Shown here piece after piece: positions 11,286-22,908 of a DNA stretch of 64,000 bases. The position numbers and the translations under genes are program-made. The stretch comes from Phanerodontia chrysosporium. Its lineage: Eukaryota > Basidiomycota > Agaricomycetes > Polyporales > Phanerochaetaceae. Each line of letters opens with the position of its first letter. Within the stretch, counting starts at the first letter, position 1. The notes under the pieces were generated by a model, which made no database searches, had not been told where the DNA came from, and saw nothing but the letters and a program-made list of their open reading frames with translations. The stretch lies in assembly GCA_001910725.1 (NCBI GenBank), contig MJGA01000010.1, forward strand, positions 868,001 to 932,000. The letters run 5' to 3'.

Positions 11286-12486
11286 ATGCCAGCTGTCACC
11301 AAGGGCAAGGTTCTCGTGTCTGGCTGCAACGGCTTCGTCGGGGTGTGGGTCGTCAAACAGCTCCTTGAGGACGGTTACACTGTGCGCGGCACCGTTCGCA
11401 AGGACACTGCGATCCCGTACCTCAAAGAGCTCTTCAAGAGCTACGGGGATCGTTTCGAGGCGGTCATTGTACCCGACATCACCAAGGTACGTCTCAGTGC
11501 TCGCTGGGTGTCCTACTGTAGCTGACGCGCCCCCTAGGACGGCGCATTTGACGAGGCCGTAAAGGGCGTCGATGCAATCGAGCACCTCGCGTCGCCCTTC
11601 CACCTGCGCGCGGACGACCCCCAGGAGCTCATCGGGCCCGCAGTCGCCGGCACCGTCGGCATGCTGCGCTCCGCGCTCGCACACGCGAACGACACTGTGC
11701 GGCGCGTCGTGATCACGTCGTCGTGCGCTGCGGTGCTCACCGAGGACCCGGACCTCTCCAAGTCGCGCACCTTCAGCGAGGCGGACTGGAACGAGCTCTC
11801 GATCCGGGACGTGACCGAGAACAAGAACAAGGCGGACCAGGCGAACAAGTACCACGCCAGCAAGGCCCTCGCAGAGCGCAGCGCATGGGAGTTTGCTACG
11901 GCGCACCAGGGTACGGCCAAGTTCGATGTCGTCGCGCTCAACCCGCCGTACGTGTACGGCCCTTGGCTGCATGACGTCGCGACGCCCGACCGGCTGAACA
12001 CGTCGATGCTCGCGTTCTACGACGCCGTCATCTGCAGCAACAAGACGCCGGAGGAGCTCGCTACGGAGGGGTGCGTAGGCCGTGCCGTCGTTCATCGCTC
12101 ATCACACTCATCCGTGCCGTAGGCAATCGTGGGTGGACGTCCGCGACCTTGCGCTCGCGCACTCGCTCGCGCTGCGGCGCCCCGAGGCGGGCGGCGAGCG
12201 TATCATCGTCAGCGCTGGGCCATGGAACTGGCAGGACCTCGGTAAGCACCTCGATAGGGCATGCGGCTCTTCCCATGCTAAACTGCCTCGTATTGCAGTA
12301 AACGCCGCGCGCAAATTCGAGCCGGGTCTTCCCGCGGGAAACACTGCGTACGACCCGCGAACCGCGTCGTACCATACGTGCTTTGACAACAGCAAGAGCA
12401 AGCGTGTGCTTGGGATTGAGTACCGTACCATGGACGAGTGTACCCGCGATATCGTTGCGCAGTTCAAGGCGAAGGGCTGGATGTAG
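11286..12486 (+). CDS. NAD(P)-dependent reductase of the dihydroflavonol-4-reductase/Gre2 family
   Basis: Four exons (11286-11486, 11538-12070, 12123-12241, 12299-12486) with GT-AG introns of 51-57 nt; phases close to 346 residues. The N-terminus has the Rossmann nucleotide-binding motif SGCNGFVGVWVVKQLL (G-x2-G-x2-G type). The catalytic pair is in YHASKALAE (YxxxK), preceded by RVVITSSCAAVL, which supplies the catalytic serine. NPPYVYGPW and VDVRDLALAHSLAL are also typical of extended short-chain dehydrogenases of the DFR/Gre2/methylglyoxal-reductase group. It would reduce an aldehyde or ketone in the cytosol with NADPH; the physiological substrate cannot be predicted. The frame is clean throughout, with no missing bases. 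A TATA box lies 92 nt upstream. Confidence 0.88.
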
Positions 12487-12829
12487 GCTTAGTTGCCCTC
12501 GTGCTATGCGCCTCCTAGAGTTAATAATTACTGAGTGTACCCCAGGTAATCGCACTGATCGCATGTCCAGCATTTATACAATCAACCAACGGAACGTTCG
12601 TGATGCACGTGCTACCGGAACGTGGTTCTAACGATGAAGAATACATTGAATCCCCAAGTTTCGAGTCCTGCTGAGCATACCTTTGGAAATCGCCAGAGCC
12701 TCTTCCTACGTACGTCACGGTAAGGCTGCTCTGCGGAGCCTTGCATCTCACCTCTGAAAGGAAGAGTTGAGCAATGACACGATAGAAGGATCATTGAGAC
12801 GCGCTGGGCCGGGTACTCACCTCACTTAC

Positions 12830-13161
12830 TGTTGATGAGCGGGCGCGCGCCTGTCAGACCCCTGAGACCGCGGACCCGGAGGACTCTGCGCTGTGCGCGC
12901 GCGTCGCCCCGCACCTCCTGCTCGGTAGACACGTTCTACCGCGCCACCCTTACGTGAGCTCGCTGTACCAGACAGCGAGCAAATATTTAGTTATTTCACG
13001 TCATTTTCTGTAGCCTACCTAGACATGTATGTAGCCAGAGTATAAATACACTCTCGAGGACGCCGTCCCCGTCGTCCTCGTTGTTCACTCGTCTTACACC
13101 TGCGCGAACACGTATATTAATCTCATTACTACACTACAAGTAAGTCTATATAATTTTAACA
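12830..13161. mobile_element. Solo LTR (332 bp) with 5-bp target-site duplication
   Basis: The segment begins TGTTGATGAG and ends TTTTAACA (TGTT...AACA termini). It is flanked on both sides by the same 5-mer CTTAC (12825-12829 and 13162-13166). It contains a TATAAATA box near 13041 and an AT-rich 3' part, as LTR promoters do. There is no internal region, so it is best read as a solo LTR left by LTR-LTR recombination. It does not match the 913-bp LTRs of the Gypsy element at 19-28 kb, so it is a second element family. The terminal dinucleotides and the duplication are seen directly; the class (Copia or Gypsy) is not resolved. Confidence 0.7.
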
Positions 13162-13492
13162 CTTACTGCCGACGACTAACGCGACCCTGACGGCGCCGTG
13201 ATGAGTCTCAACGTGACAATGTTTTCGCACAAGCAGACGTCCTCACCAAGCATGGTGTGAAAGTCTAGGGTCTCGGAGAATACGGAGGGGACCGAGGTCT
13301 GAGTTTCTTTGTCGGGGCAGCCTCTTCGCGACGTGAGAGCGCGCGCAGCGTACTGAAGGCCCGACAACGGATGGCACTCCGTGGTGTACTTCAGAGGTCG
13401 CACACTGCAATCGTGCCCTGATCCCGCTCAGGGCCTGCAGTGCATTGCAGGCCTAGAATAGCCCTCAACTTGAACGAGGAGTAGGTCATGTA

Positions 13493-15442
13493 TCATGACA
13501 GGGATGCTTGCTCCTTGAAGGCGCGGAGAACACGCACCACCCGATGGCGCAAGCGCACCCCAGGTGAGGTCGCCGGGTTCGGGACGTTGACCGCGTCGTC
13601 AGTGTTCCCAGGTAGAGACGGCTCTGGGGTATCATGTTCCTCAGCATCGCCGTATAGAGTGCACCCACAAGGCCCGTCAAAATATTCTACCTCCCGTGAG
13701 ACTACTGCATGGAGCAGCCCGTTCTCTGCGCGCGCCACCAGCCCGTGCGCGACGCAGGCAAGGCTGACGACGTCGGGGTCAAGGTCCGAGACTGTTGAAT
13801 TGTGATGATGCCTCTCGCGCACAGTAAGCGTGCGCAGAGCCGGGAGTATGGCGTGCACGTCGGTGGGGCGGATCGAGTACAGGCGTGAACCATTGTCAGA
13901 TATGGGGTAACCGGGAGTGATCTTGTGGAACGTCTCATACTCCATCGTGAGATCCACAACCGAGGGCATGCGCGACAGAAGCGCCTCCCATGCAACGGTA
14001 TTGCTGAACCCAACGGCATCCTCGACGAGATATGCACATTCGATGTTCTCGAGCGGGAGTGTACGTACAAGATCATGCATTAGCGTCGACGGTGCAGAGC
14101 GCAGGGTGCAGCTGAAGTGTGAGGTGTTACAGAACAAGACCTGTCGGGGTACGGCGTACGCAGATAGACGGTCTTCCCACATATTGAATGCAATGCCCAC
14201 GCACATTGATGTCGCCAGAGAAAATGTTTTATAGCTGCGGCCATTGAGCTTGGCTAGGATGGCGCGCAGATAGGCCTCTGGGAACGGATGCTCGTCAAAT
14301 TGAAGGCGCAGAGCCTCGAGCCTAATAGAGGTGGAGGAAGGAAAGGATAGGGAGTGTAGAAGGATTAGGAGATCATCTCCATAGAGGTCTGACAGGGAGA
14401 GGTTCCGGAGACATCGCAGTATCACGGGCTCAATCACATAAAGCGAGCTGGTAGATGAGACGAGATGCTCCAGATAGAGTCGAGTTTCCTGAGTCAGCAG
14501 CAATGAGTGGTCAAGATGCAACTCCTCAAGACCGCCCAACTGACGAAGTATCGGAAGGAGATCCTGTTGCAGTAAGAGCCGACATTGGCAGAGGCGCAGC
14601 TTGCGTAACTGTGGAGCAACAACCCTTCCTGGGCCGGCTAGCGCTCTCGCGTGCATGCATGTTAGATCGCGCAGTGCCGGAAAGGTGAAGTGCGCGAAGA
14701 TCGGTGATAGATCTCTACGTTCTCCGTACAGATATACAGTCAAAGTCTGGAGCAGCGTGGCGTAACGTGACTGCACCAGTGTGCCAAGTGCGCATTTGTC
14801 GAGTATGTCTTGAGAGATCACCAAGCTTGCGCTGGCTATCCGCTCGAAGTGAGGATGAACCAGCCTAAGTAGCGCCTCTTCGTCTCCGGGAGCGTAGAGA
14901 GGATATGACTGGGAGTATACGTGCAGCGGCGTCTGACCAGATCTGTTGATCATGGCCTCAACGCAGTTCGGTCGTGTGAGCCAGATGTGAGCCGAGAGCT
15001 TCGGGAACGTGAGGGAGACCTCCCGCCAGCTGTGACAGACATGTCGGAGCCTGAGCCAGGAGTACGGCTTTGATGGGATTAGAATCCTTGCAGAGGATTC
15101 CTCGCACACGTCGATCATGTACCAGTAGAAGACCCCGGCGAGAAGTTCCGGAGGAAGTCGATCGATAGGGAAGGGGGAAGCGTCCGGTCCACATGAGCCT
15201 TATGCAAAGATTACCGTTAGCACCGCACTATATGAAGGATTGTCAGTCAATGATGGGTGTTTCGTTGCTTACCGAAGTTGGAGTCAGGAACCGTGACCTG
15301 CACTTGAGAGCGATGCTCGCTCCCTATCTGCACTGAGTAGAAATTGTTATGAGCCTTTGTCTTCAGCGGGAACGAGTTGCAACACACCTCTTCTAACGAA
15401 TCTTGGTCGAAACAATCTTGTGAAGAGGCTTTTCAGGACCAT
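13493..15442 (-). CDS. F-box protein (expanded subfamily member 1)
   Basis: Three exons (15442-15388, 15332-15273, 15198-13493) with introns of 55 and 74 nt; phases close to 606 residues. The F-box is DRLPPELLAGVFYWYMIDVC, followed by the subfamily signature SWLRLRHVCHSWREVSL, then LTRPNCVEAMINRSGQTPLHVY. The long leucine-rich C-terminus includes RKLRLCQCRLLL and the block LPLENIECAYLVEDA. The same blocks in the same order occur in the genes at 28-29.6 kb, 30.1-31.8 kb and 36.7-38.6 kb, so this is a local gene family. Likely role by family: SCF substrate receptor. The start at 15442 joins cleanly to exon 2; an in-frame upstream codon at 15547 is also possible. The last 1.7-kb exon is fully open. 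Confidence 0.8.
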
Positions 15443-15653
15443 GCTCGTGACAGTGCTCTGAGCAAGAGAAGAGTTTGCACTTGCAACCTGAACTGGATCG
15501 GGTCTCGGTGATTGCCGCGCACTCCCAAAGGACGACCCCAGACCCACGCTTGCGTGCGTGCCACGCTGTGCAATCAGTGTGAACAGTCACACCTCTCACT
15601 GACGATCCTTCAAATTCATCTGGCACAGCAGGTATTACTATGAAGACTTCGGA

Positions 15654-17939
15654 TTACGCAGAAACAATAAACGATCCCTTCATCCGTCTGAACGCATCCA
15701 AATACCGGTCTTTGTGTGTCGTTCGCGCGAGTGCCTCGTTTCCTGAACAATAGACCACGCGCACTTCTTCTGCGTGCCACTTCCAGCATCCCCCAGCACG
15801 ATCATCCTTGCTGCAACTTACGACCGCCCATTTGATCCCCTCTATAGTCCGGGCAGGCCCGTTCGTACGGTCCTCTTTGGCTTGTGCTTGCGAGACGACC
15901 TCCACCACAACCCAGGTGGTCTCGACCACGTCGAGCTCGACAAGAATATACGCCACGTCCTCGAGCATGACGCCATGGGCGCGAGTGGGTACGAAGACCC
16001 ATGGCTGGGCGTTGGGGTCGGCCTCGGGGCGGAATTCTAGCGTCGGAGTACCAAGCGCAACTGGGCCTGGCGACGCGACGATTTTGCACGGCCCTATCAT
16101 GATGGCGTCCTGATAGAATGTGCCCGGGCCACTGGCACACATCTGAGCGTCATCGAGGAGCAATGAGTCTACTAAGTAGACATCGTGGATCGGGTTGGCG
16201 TCGCTGTTTATGTATACGCTCCAGGAAGGAAAGAGCGCGAGAGGCGTATCCACCGCGTAGCCGGCCATGATCTTCGAGCGCCATTCTCCCGGAATGTGCT
16301 TCAGCAGCTGCTGCCATGCATCTTCGATCCCCATCTTCATGTCGTAGAGAGGCAGGGTCTCGCAACCCATGATATACGCAAGGCCGGAAATTCTGTCTAG
16401 CTCGTTGGTACAATGCCGATCCTTCAATGCGTAGATGAGATGGTTCGGATGCTCCAACTGGTTTTCCTCATCCAAAGAGTCCAACAGGGTATCCAGGCGG
16501 GAGAAGAACTGCTTTCCATCGGTCAGAAGCTCTCCAGTAACACCGCCGGGGACCCAGTACTCGATGGTCTCCTGGAGCGTCCATACACGGTTGAACCAGT
16601 GCCTGTCAGACGCAACCGGGCGCGGCGACGTATCCAGGGGAAGGCCAAGACCGTTGAAGTACGTTACACAACGTCGTATAATGCGATACGTTCGGTAGAT
16701 GTTCCCAATCGTGGGTACGTCTGTCTTCCACTCTTCCGCCCGCAGGCTCTCATCTTGTGCACGTCCTTGCTGTCGGAGGCACAGCACATCGAGCCACACG
16801 TACTCGGCGCCCATGTTGAGTAGCTCGACACGAACGTGCTCGAGGGAGGTGCCACGCGGGATTGGTACAGGCCATTGCATGCCGTTGACGGGCGTCCAGA
16901 CGTTTTTTCGATCTTCTTCGGCTGCCCAGCTGTGTGATATCGCCCAGAGGTCGTTGAGAAGGGTATCGACCCAGTACGGTCCTCCCAAGTGCGTCAGGTC
17001 GTGATCCCGGACGATCGCCGAGAACGGGAGGACGCGATTGCTGTAGAGGTCCCAGACGCGCCGCGGCGGAATGTGCGACATTTGCAAGCTGCAGCCTTGG
17101 ACGGCGTCCCGACGCAGAGCGTTGAAGGCCTCTTCGCATCGCTCAATGCGCAGCGCATCATGCCCGCTCGTCAGCATCTCTGGAGTCAACTCGTCTCCCA
17201 AGGGCGGCCACCAGCTTCGCACTTTGCCGTACGCCTCTCCGAAGTCACGGGACGCGCGAGAGATGGAAGCAAGGAACTCAGGAAGGCCATCAACGTCTAG
17301 CGACACCTCTGTGTTCATGAGTTTGTTGAACAGGTGGAGGATTGCTGCCGGAGACATCTCGGCGCATCGAAGATCCGCAAGGCTATCTGGAATAGCTTGA
17401 CAACTGATGTGGACCCACTGGAGCGGGACAGCCGAGCGTGGTGAGGGACGTAGGATGAACTGAGTTAGGAGATCGCCATCGGAGAGAGAGGAGTCGTCGT
17501 CTGACTCAGAGGCAGGGTAGATGGGATCTGCAAACACCACCTCGTCGGGCACGAGTCCCGAACGCGCAATTTGCACCATTGCCCACAGCTGGTGCCGCAT
17601 CTCCTTTCCGTGGGCAACCTGCAACTTTCGAAGCGAGGCCGATACGTCGCCCATGTCATTATCCTGCTCCCAGGGACACAGGTAACCTGGAATGCGCAAT
17701 GGTATTCCACACAGAGTGAAGTGTTGCAGCAGAAAGAGCGGATCTCGGGCAGTACATTCAGAGTTATCCGCGTACGGAGGAACCTATGTCCACTTTAGCG
17801 TTGGCCTACCCCGAAGATCACCGACACATACCTTGTGAGATGGACTTGAAGGTCGCGGGACACTGTCGTTCCTGAGAGGTTGGGTGAGATGGTGTTCGTT
17901 TGGACTGCGAGCTCGTATGTAAGATGTAGGGGAGGCCAT
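15654..17939 (-). CDS. HET-domain (heterokaryon incompatibility) protein 1
   Basis: Two exons (17939-17832 and 17783-15654) with a 48-nt intron give 745 residues. The central region has the HET block order. It includes PPRRVWDLYSNRVLPF, then SHSW, then a YVWLDVLCLRQQG stretch, VPTIGNIYR, CVTYFNGLGLPL and HWFNRVWTLQE. In the HET family the WLDxLCIxQ, IGxIYxxA and RxWxxQE boxes define the fold. HET proteins mediate non-self recognition and cell death in ascomycetes; in basidiomycetes they are abundant but mostly uncharacterised, so the role here is inference. A close paralog lies at 39.5-41.6 kb on the opposite strand. The short first exon (MASPTSYIRAR start) was chosen because it is the only upstream ATG that splices in phase. 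Confidence 0.8.
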
Positions 17940-18198
17940 TCTAACTCGGGATCTGTTCAGGGCCGCCCATCCTGTCTGGTGGCCTCTGTATAAGAGCATT
18001 TAGACGAAAAGGTTTCCAGCTGCAAATGGCACAAAGCTGCCGCCCTGAAGTGGTAGCCTTCTGGAGTGTCTCCAACCTCTAGATGGACCGAGGCCGGCCT
18101 CGGGTCTTGGCATTTGCCAGGACATTAGTCGTCGGAGGCGCCTGTGCCTGGTAGACTACAGCGACATCAGTACGGCTCGTGAGATGGATGGAGGCTGT

Positions 18199-18510
18199 TC
18201 ACAAACCAGCAAAATTTGATCCATGAGTCATGTGGGCGAAAACGCGGCTCTTTCTCAGGTGTGAAATATCCAAGAGAATGAGTAGAAAGGCGACAGAAGA
18301 CATTACAAACGCGCGGAAATTATTACGGTCGAGTAGAGATAGTTTCCGCGGTCGAAACCGTGTGATTTGCTGTAACGCGCTGCGGTCGATCTTGAGCGGG
18401 AGGAACATGAGTGTAAGCCGGAGAGGTCGGAGCACTCTGGAAAAGGCACCTTTAAGGCATGTGCCCACCTGCATGCAGATGTCCTCAATGGAGAGATGCT
18501 GCAGCTTCTG
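18199..18510 (-). other. Possible relic of an F-box/LRR coding sequence
   Basis: One minus-strand frame reads LQHLSIEDICMQ, then LRPLRLTLMFLPLKIDRSALQ and RPRKLSLLDRNNF. This resembles the leucine-rich part of the neighbouring F-box proteins, but no F-box, start or clean splice chain is attached. It may be a gene remnant or chance; nothing else is recognisable between 17940 and 18920. Confidence 0.25.
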
Positions 18511-18921
18511 TCACGAGATGTCCTAGCGGCAGTATGCTCGCAGGAAATTCCAGCACGGAGTTTGGATAAGGGGAGGCGTCTGATGAGGCTCTAGAGGAAG
18601 CTGACTGTTTCGCTCTTCATAAAGAAGAAGCCCGACACACGCGGAATAGGAGGTGCTTTGAGAGAGGAGTCTTCGAGTGAGATATATTCATTACAAAATT
18701 GAGGGAGACGGAGCCCACAAGCTGCAATTTGGCAAGGATGATAGCGGGAGGAAGACGATCATGGGTGTGGGCCTGGCCAGCACCGCCGTACCTCCGTCGA
18801 ACAACATTAGGGTACGGCAAGGACGCCACTTTCGGCGCATGGGTCCCCACGGACCAGAGGGGATACCGAGAGTCCAGAGCCCACACGGAACCAACAAGCG
18901 TGAAGTAGATCGAGTGGAACC

Positions 18922-19335
18922 TCATCCATGCCGGCGCTGGAGGAGTTGGAGGCGGATCTGGAGCCAGCGCGCGACGGGTGTGTCCTGTATGTGGCGCAGC
19001 GGATGGGGCCAGCGGACGACCGACTCGCGCGTGTAGTGTACGACGGTGTCTCCGCCGCGCGACGCGAGCGCGTGCACGACATCCGCAAGGGAGTTGCCGC
19101 GGGCTGCAGCGCGACGGCGCACATGCGGCAGGCGCCACACGCGCGACTCAACGACATCGAGATCCACGAGGCGCGGGCACGGCGGTATGGTGGGCAGCGC
19201 GCGGCAGGCATACACGGGAGGCACGGCATAGCTCGCGAAGAGGCGCTCGAGCGCGGTGAGCGGCGCAAGCAGCGCGGGCCAGTCGAGCGTGTCCCAGAAC
19301 CGAGAGTCGTCGCCTTGTACGATGCACGCGGACGT
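18922..19335 (-). pseudogene. 3' part of an F-box gene split by the Gypsy element
   Basis: On the minus strand, starting at the left edge of the retrotransposon, an open frame reads ACIVQGDDSRFWDTLDWPALL and continues LERLFASYAVP and LVDLDVVESRVW to a stop at 18922. In the intact paralogs the equivalent position reads IECAYLVEDA...W.ALL (13.5-kb gene) and IECAYLSETT...WHSIL (30-kb gene). It is therefore the downstream continuation of the F-box frame that stops at 28195 on the other side of the element. The two halves agree in frame only if one G is added to the GGGGG run at 28218-28222. The insertion removes roughly the last 130 codons from the host protein. Confidence 0.72.
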
Positions 19336-20248
19336 TGTAGAAGGGTAGACGACGCTAGAGCTCGAGACACGGGAATATACCACTTTATCCTTAGACTAGA
19401 CTCGCCGGCGAAGAATACGGACACGACCCGGACGAGCGACCATACGCGCCCCCCCCTGCCTGAATAGGCATGGGCGCGGACGCCGCCATCAAGTGCCACG
19501 GTTCACGGAAGCAATCCGGGCGGACGGCGGTAATTCATCACCGAGACGACGTCCTTTCATCTTCGCGCCAAGTTCCTTTCCTCTATCGTTTCCCCGTTCC
19601 CCCCCCCATTCGACTGTAATCCCCCGGTTTCTCGCATACCCTCATTGGCTCGGTTTCTCTGTTGTACGGTCGCGAGTCGGCTAGGACGTGGTCTCGACGG
19701 CGGACGTAGGCATGCACCGCGCACGGCGACCACCCGCGACCTGAGGGCGGCAGGAGCGCGTACGCAAGTAGGTGGCGTCGTCGCTGTCAGAGTGCGCCGA
19801 GTCAGAGCCGCCGGACAGCTACGTTTGACACCGACCCGGCCTTCTTCATCCCAGTCTGGACATTCCCTCCGCATCTTTGTGTTTCGACTTCCCCGTTAGA
19901 TCCTTACATCTCATAGACACTCCACGTTCCCGTTCCGTTGGCTCGACAGGACCCCCTGGCCGAGAGTACGGTGGCAGGCGGCGTACTTTGTACATATACG
20001 GGCAGAGCCCAGCGTGGAACTTCACCTTTTCCCCCCACACGCTGGAAAGAGGACTGACTGCCTGGTTTCCCGAGTTTACGAGATATATCCCGCGAGAGCG
20101 CGGGACGAGTAAAGTGAGTAGTATCAGCGAGTCGTCGAGGTTTTAATCTACGTGTCTAGGGAATCGTCTGAGCGGCCCATAACCGACCGGTAACATCCGA
20201 GCCCCGCATATATCGACCGTCGACCCATACGCCAAAACACCTCCTACA
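19336..20248 (+). repeat. 5' LTR of the Gypsy element (913 bp)
   Basis: Starts TGTAGAAGGG and ends CACCTCCTACA; identical in the compared parts to 27282-28194. Preceded by the target duplication ACGT. Confidence 0.92.
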
Positions 20249-20250
20249 AG

Positions 20251-20268
20251 TGGTGACCACCGCAGGGG
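20251..20268 (+). other. Putative primer-binding site
   Basis: Two bases after the 5' LTR the sequence reads TGGTGACCACCGCAGGGG. TGG at this spacing is what would pair with the CCA end of a tRNA primer. I could not match it to a specific tRNA, so the primer identity is open. Confidence 0.45.
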
Positions 20269-20316
20269 GTGACTGGTTGGGTTTTCCGTACGGTCTGATA
20301 CACACAAGGCCCGTGT

Positions 20317-22879
20317 ATGACGCAGTCAAGTACGGGAATCAAGAAGAAGACAGTTGTCCCTCCATCCGAACGAGTCCTAAGAGAAAGGGACCACCGACGC
20401 GCGAATTCGGCGCCTTCACCAGAATCCAACACGAGACGAACGATGCCTCAAGCTGCGGCCGCGACGGCGGCAGTTCCGCTGCTCGTCCAGACGATGCCGC
20501 TGCCAGGAGCGAAGGGAGCGCCCCACTTCACCGGGAAGAACGTCCGGCGATTCGTGGAGGCGATTGAGCTCACGGGGAAGGCGGCGGGGCTATCCGAACA
20601 CGAGATGCCGCCGCTACTCCTTCGGTACTCATCGAGGGATGTCCGGGAGACGATGGCGGGGAAGGGTCGGTGATGAATGGGAACGATTGGAGCAAGGCGA
20701 AGGGGATGTTGATTTTCTATTACGGCTCTCGTGATAGAGATACCCGCCGAACGGCGGAAGAGCTTAGGAGTTTCTCTAAAAAGTCGTCCCGGAAGAAAGT
20801 AGGCTCACTTCGTGCTTTGGACAGATATTTCTGCAACTTCTCAAAGAAGGCGGGGACCCTCGTCGCCGACAAGTTGATCACGCAGGCCGAGAACGACCAC
20901 CTCTTTTACCGGGGGCTCCCCTCGCGAATCAGGGCGAAGATCAAGGGACGACTGGTCACACTGTTGTCGTCACAAGGGAAGGCACTGAGCGCGAAATGTC
21001 CTCCGTCGGTCCAAGAGACGTTGGCCGCGGCGCGTGGTGTGTTCGACCCTGAAGACATCGACTTCAGCCCTGGACGGAAGTCGCGCTCGGAGGATGACGA
21101 GTCGAGTTCGGAAGACGACTCGTCCTCGGACGAGTCCGACGACAGCGACGAGTCGGACAGCGACGATGGAAGGAAGAAAGGGAAAGGCCGTGGAAGGTCG
21201 CCTGGCAAGCGTTCGAAGAAGAGCCGAGACCGCCGCTGCTCAAGTGAGGTACGAGCGAAACCCGCTCCCTCGACGACGACGACGAGCCAGGAGGGCGGGC
21301 AGATGAAGGAGTTGAAGGATCTGGCGGACTCGATGAGGCAGTTGTTGGCGGTGCACGTTGGCATGTCGAACCGGCCTCCGTCTACACCGCCGACGCTGTT
21401 CTCGCCGCAAGGGGCTCCTCGGTCGTGCTACATGTGTGGAAAGACCGAGGGTACTGACTTGTTCCACAGGATCGGGATGGGCAACTGTCCGGATACCCGG
21501 GAGCTCATCGCGGCGGGTGTAATCCAGTACTCTCCCCAGGGCGGACTCGTGTACGTTGATGGCCGTCAGTTACCTCGTTCGCCGGGCGCGGGAACGGGAG
21601 GTATTGCGGGCCTCATCAGACAGGAGATCGCCCAAGGGAGAGGGGGTCGCGACCCGCCGCCGCACCAGTCTAGGGCAGCCATGAACCTGGGGTTATACGC
21701 GGATGATCAGCCAGTGCTCCGGGGAGGTACCGTGGCGATGACGGTGGAGACGGCGTACGCGTTCCCTACGACTCGTGCGCAAGCCAAGGCTGCGGGTGAC
21801 GATCCTGTGAAATACGTCCGTATTGAGGAGGAGGCGGGCCGTCAGGGGCAAGAGGCCCGGCGGTGCGGAAGCCGGCAGACCCACAGGGGGAGTTCACGCG
21901 AACCCGGGAGACAGTCGACGCGCCGCCAGCGGTCCCGCATCCTTCTAACCTAGAGGGTAGTTGGAGGGAAAGAGCTGGGGTCGACCAGGACGGGCGAGAC
22001 GACGAAGACAATCGACAGAAGGGTCGCGGGACGAAGCCTTTCCGATTCACATCAACCGTTCAGGAGCAGGTGGCGTCCAGCACCGTTCGCGAGCAGCTCC
22101 TCGACACGAAAGTGACTATCTCGCTACGGGAAATCATCGCGGTGTCGCCCGATCTCCAGCGACAATTCGGGATGCTCGTCAAGACCAGGAGAGAATATAA
22201 CGCGAAGGCCGGGGAGTGGGAGGTGGTGGAAACGGAGGCGGACCGGTCGGCGTCCAACGACACGAGCACCACAGGCGAACCTCAAGGGGACGAACCCGGG
22301 GTGGCGTACCTTACGCTTCAGCCGGGAGAGGACCCACACGAGATTCTGGGACGGTATACGAGTGCGGTCAGCCTAGGTGTCAAGAAGAGTTTTGCGCGGG
22401 TGGTACCCATTGTCGAGGGCGTGTTTGGCGGCGAAAAGGTGAAATTCCTGTTAGACTCTGGATCGGAGCTGAATCTGGTCACTAGGCGGGTTTGGGAACA
22501 AACTGGGGTACCGATCGATGAGGACGGAAAGCGCTGGTCCCTTCGTGGGATTGGCGGTGAATCCGTGTCGCTCCTTGGTTGCGCGCGCGACGCACCCGTT
22601 CAGATCGGTGGGAAGAACTTCGACCATCACTTTTTCGTCAGCACCCGCGAACACGGCGACTACGACGGGATTCTGGGACAGCCGTGGCTGGACTGGTTCT
22701 CGGCGGACGTGTCGTACAACCGAGGGGGACCGACGAACCTTGTGGCGTACCCGTCGGGCGACAAGAAGGGTGCACACACGTCGGTGGAGATCTGCGGGGC
22801 TTACAACCCCAGGAACGCAGACCGCCTCATCCTCACGAGCCACGCGCACGTAGAGGAACGCGCCGCGGGTTTTCAATAG
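20317..22879 (+). CDS. gag-pro: Gypsy gag-protease polyprotein
   Basis: Gag begins near ATG 20317. It includes a capsid-like region (FTGKNVRRFVEAIELTGKAAG, then LRALDRYFCNFSKKAG), a strongly acidic Ser/Asp/Glu tract around 21080-21170, a basic KGRGRSPGKRSKKSRDR tract, and a Cys/His element near 21425 (CYMCGKTEG, then H and C) that may be a variant zinc knuckle. The protease follows in the third frame with FLLDSGSELNLVTRRVW (the D-S-G active site) and YDGILGQPWLDW, and stops at TAG 22877-22879. As sequenced, gag is broken twice: at the GGG near 20664 and at the GG near 21862. In each, one added G joins the frames. A natural frameshift is possible, but these two match the base drop-outs seen across the window. 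Translation past 22879 uses the -1 frameshift described next. Confidence 0.85.
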
Positions 22880-22908
22880 AGGACGGGGGAGGCCTAACGT
22901 CCCCGTCC
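22867..22908 (+). promoter_or_regulatory. Programmed -1 ribosomal frameshift signal (slippery site plus hairpin)
   Basis: At 22867-22873 lies GGGTTTT, read in the zero frame as G GGT TTT. It matches the X XXY YYZ slippery consensus and sits one sense codon before the gag-pro stop TAG. After a 7-nt spacer a GC-rich stem follows: 22881-22888 GGACGGGG pairs perfectly with 22901-22908 CCCCGTCC around a 12-nt loop, and a further A-T pair can extend it outward. Slipping back one base converts the reading to TCA ATA GAG and enters the pol frame, which is open to 27114. The heptamer, spacer length and stem are all seen directly; frameshifting itself is inferred. Confidence 0.82.

Noticed and set aside
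22579..22872. Upstream 98 codons of the 1,511-codon pol frame
   Set aside because: They overlap the protease in another frame and read as Arg-rich shadow sequence; pol homology and the -1 slip both begin at 22873.
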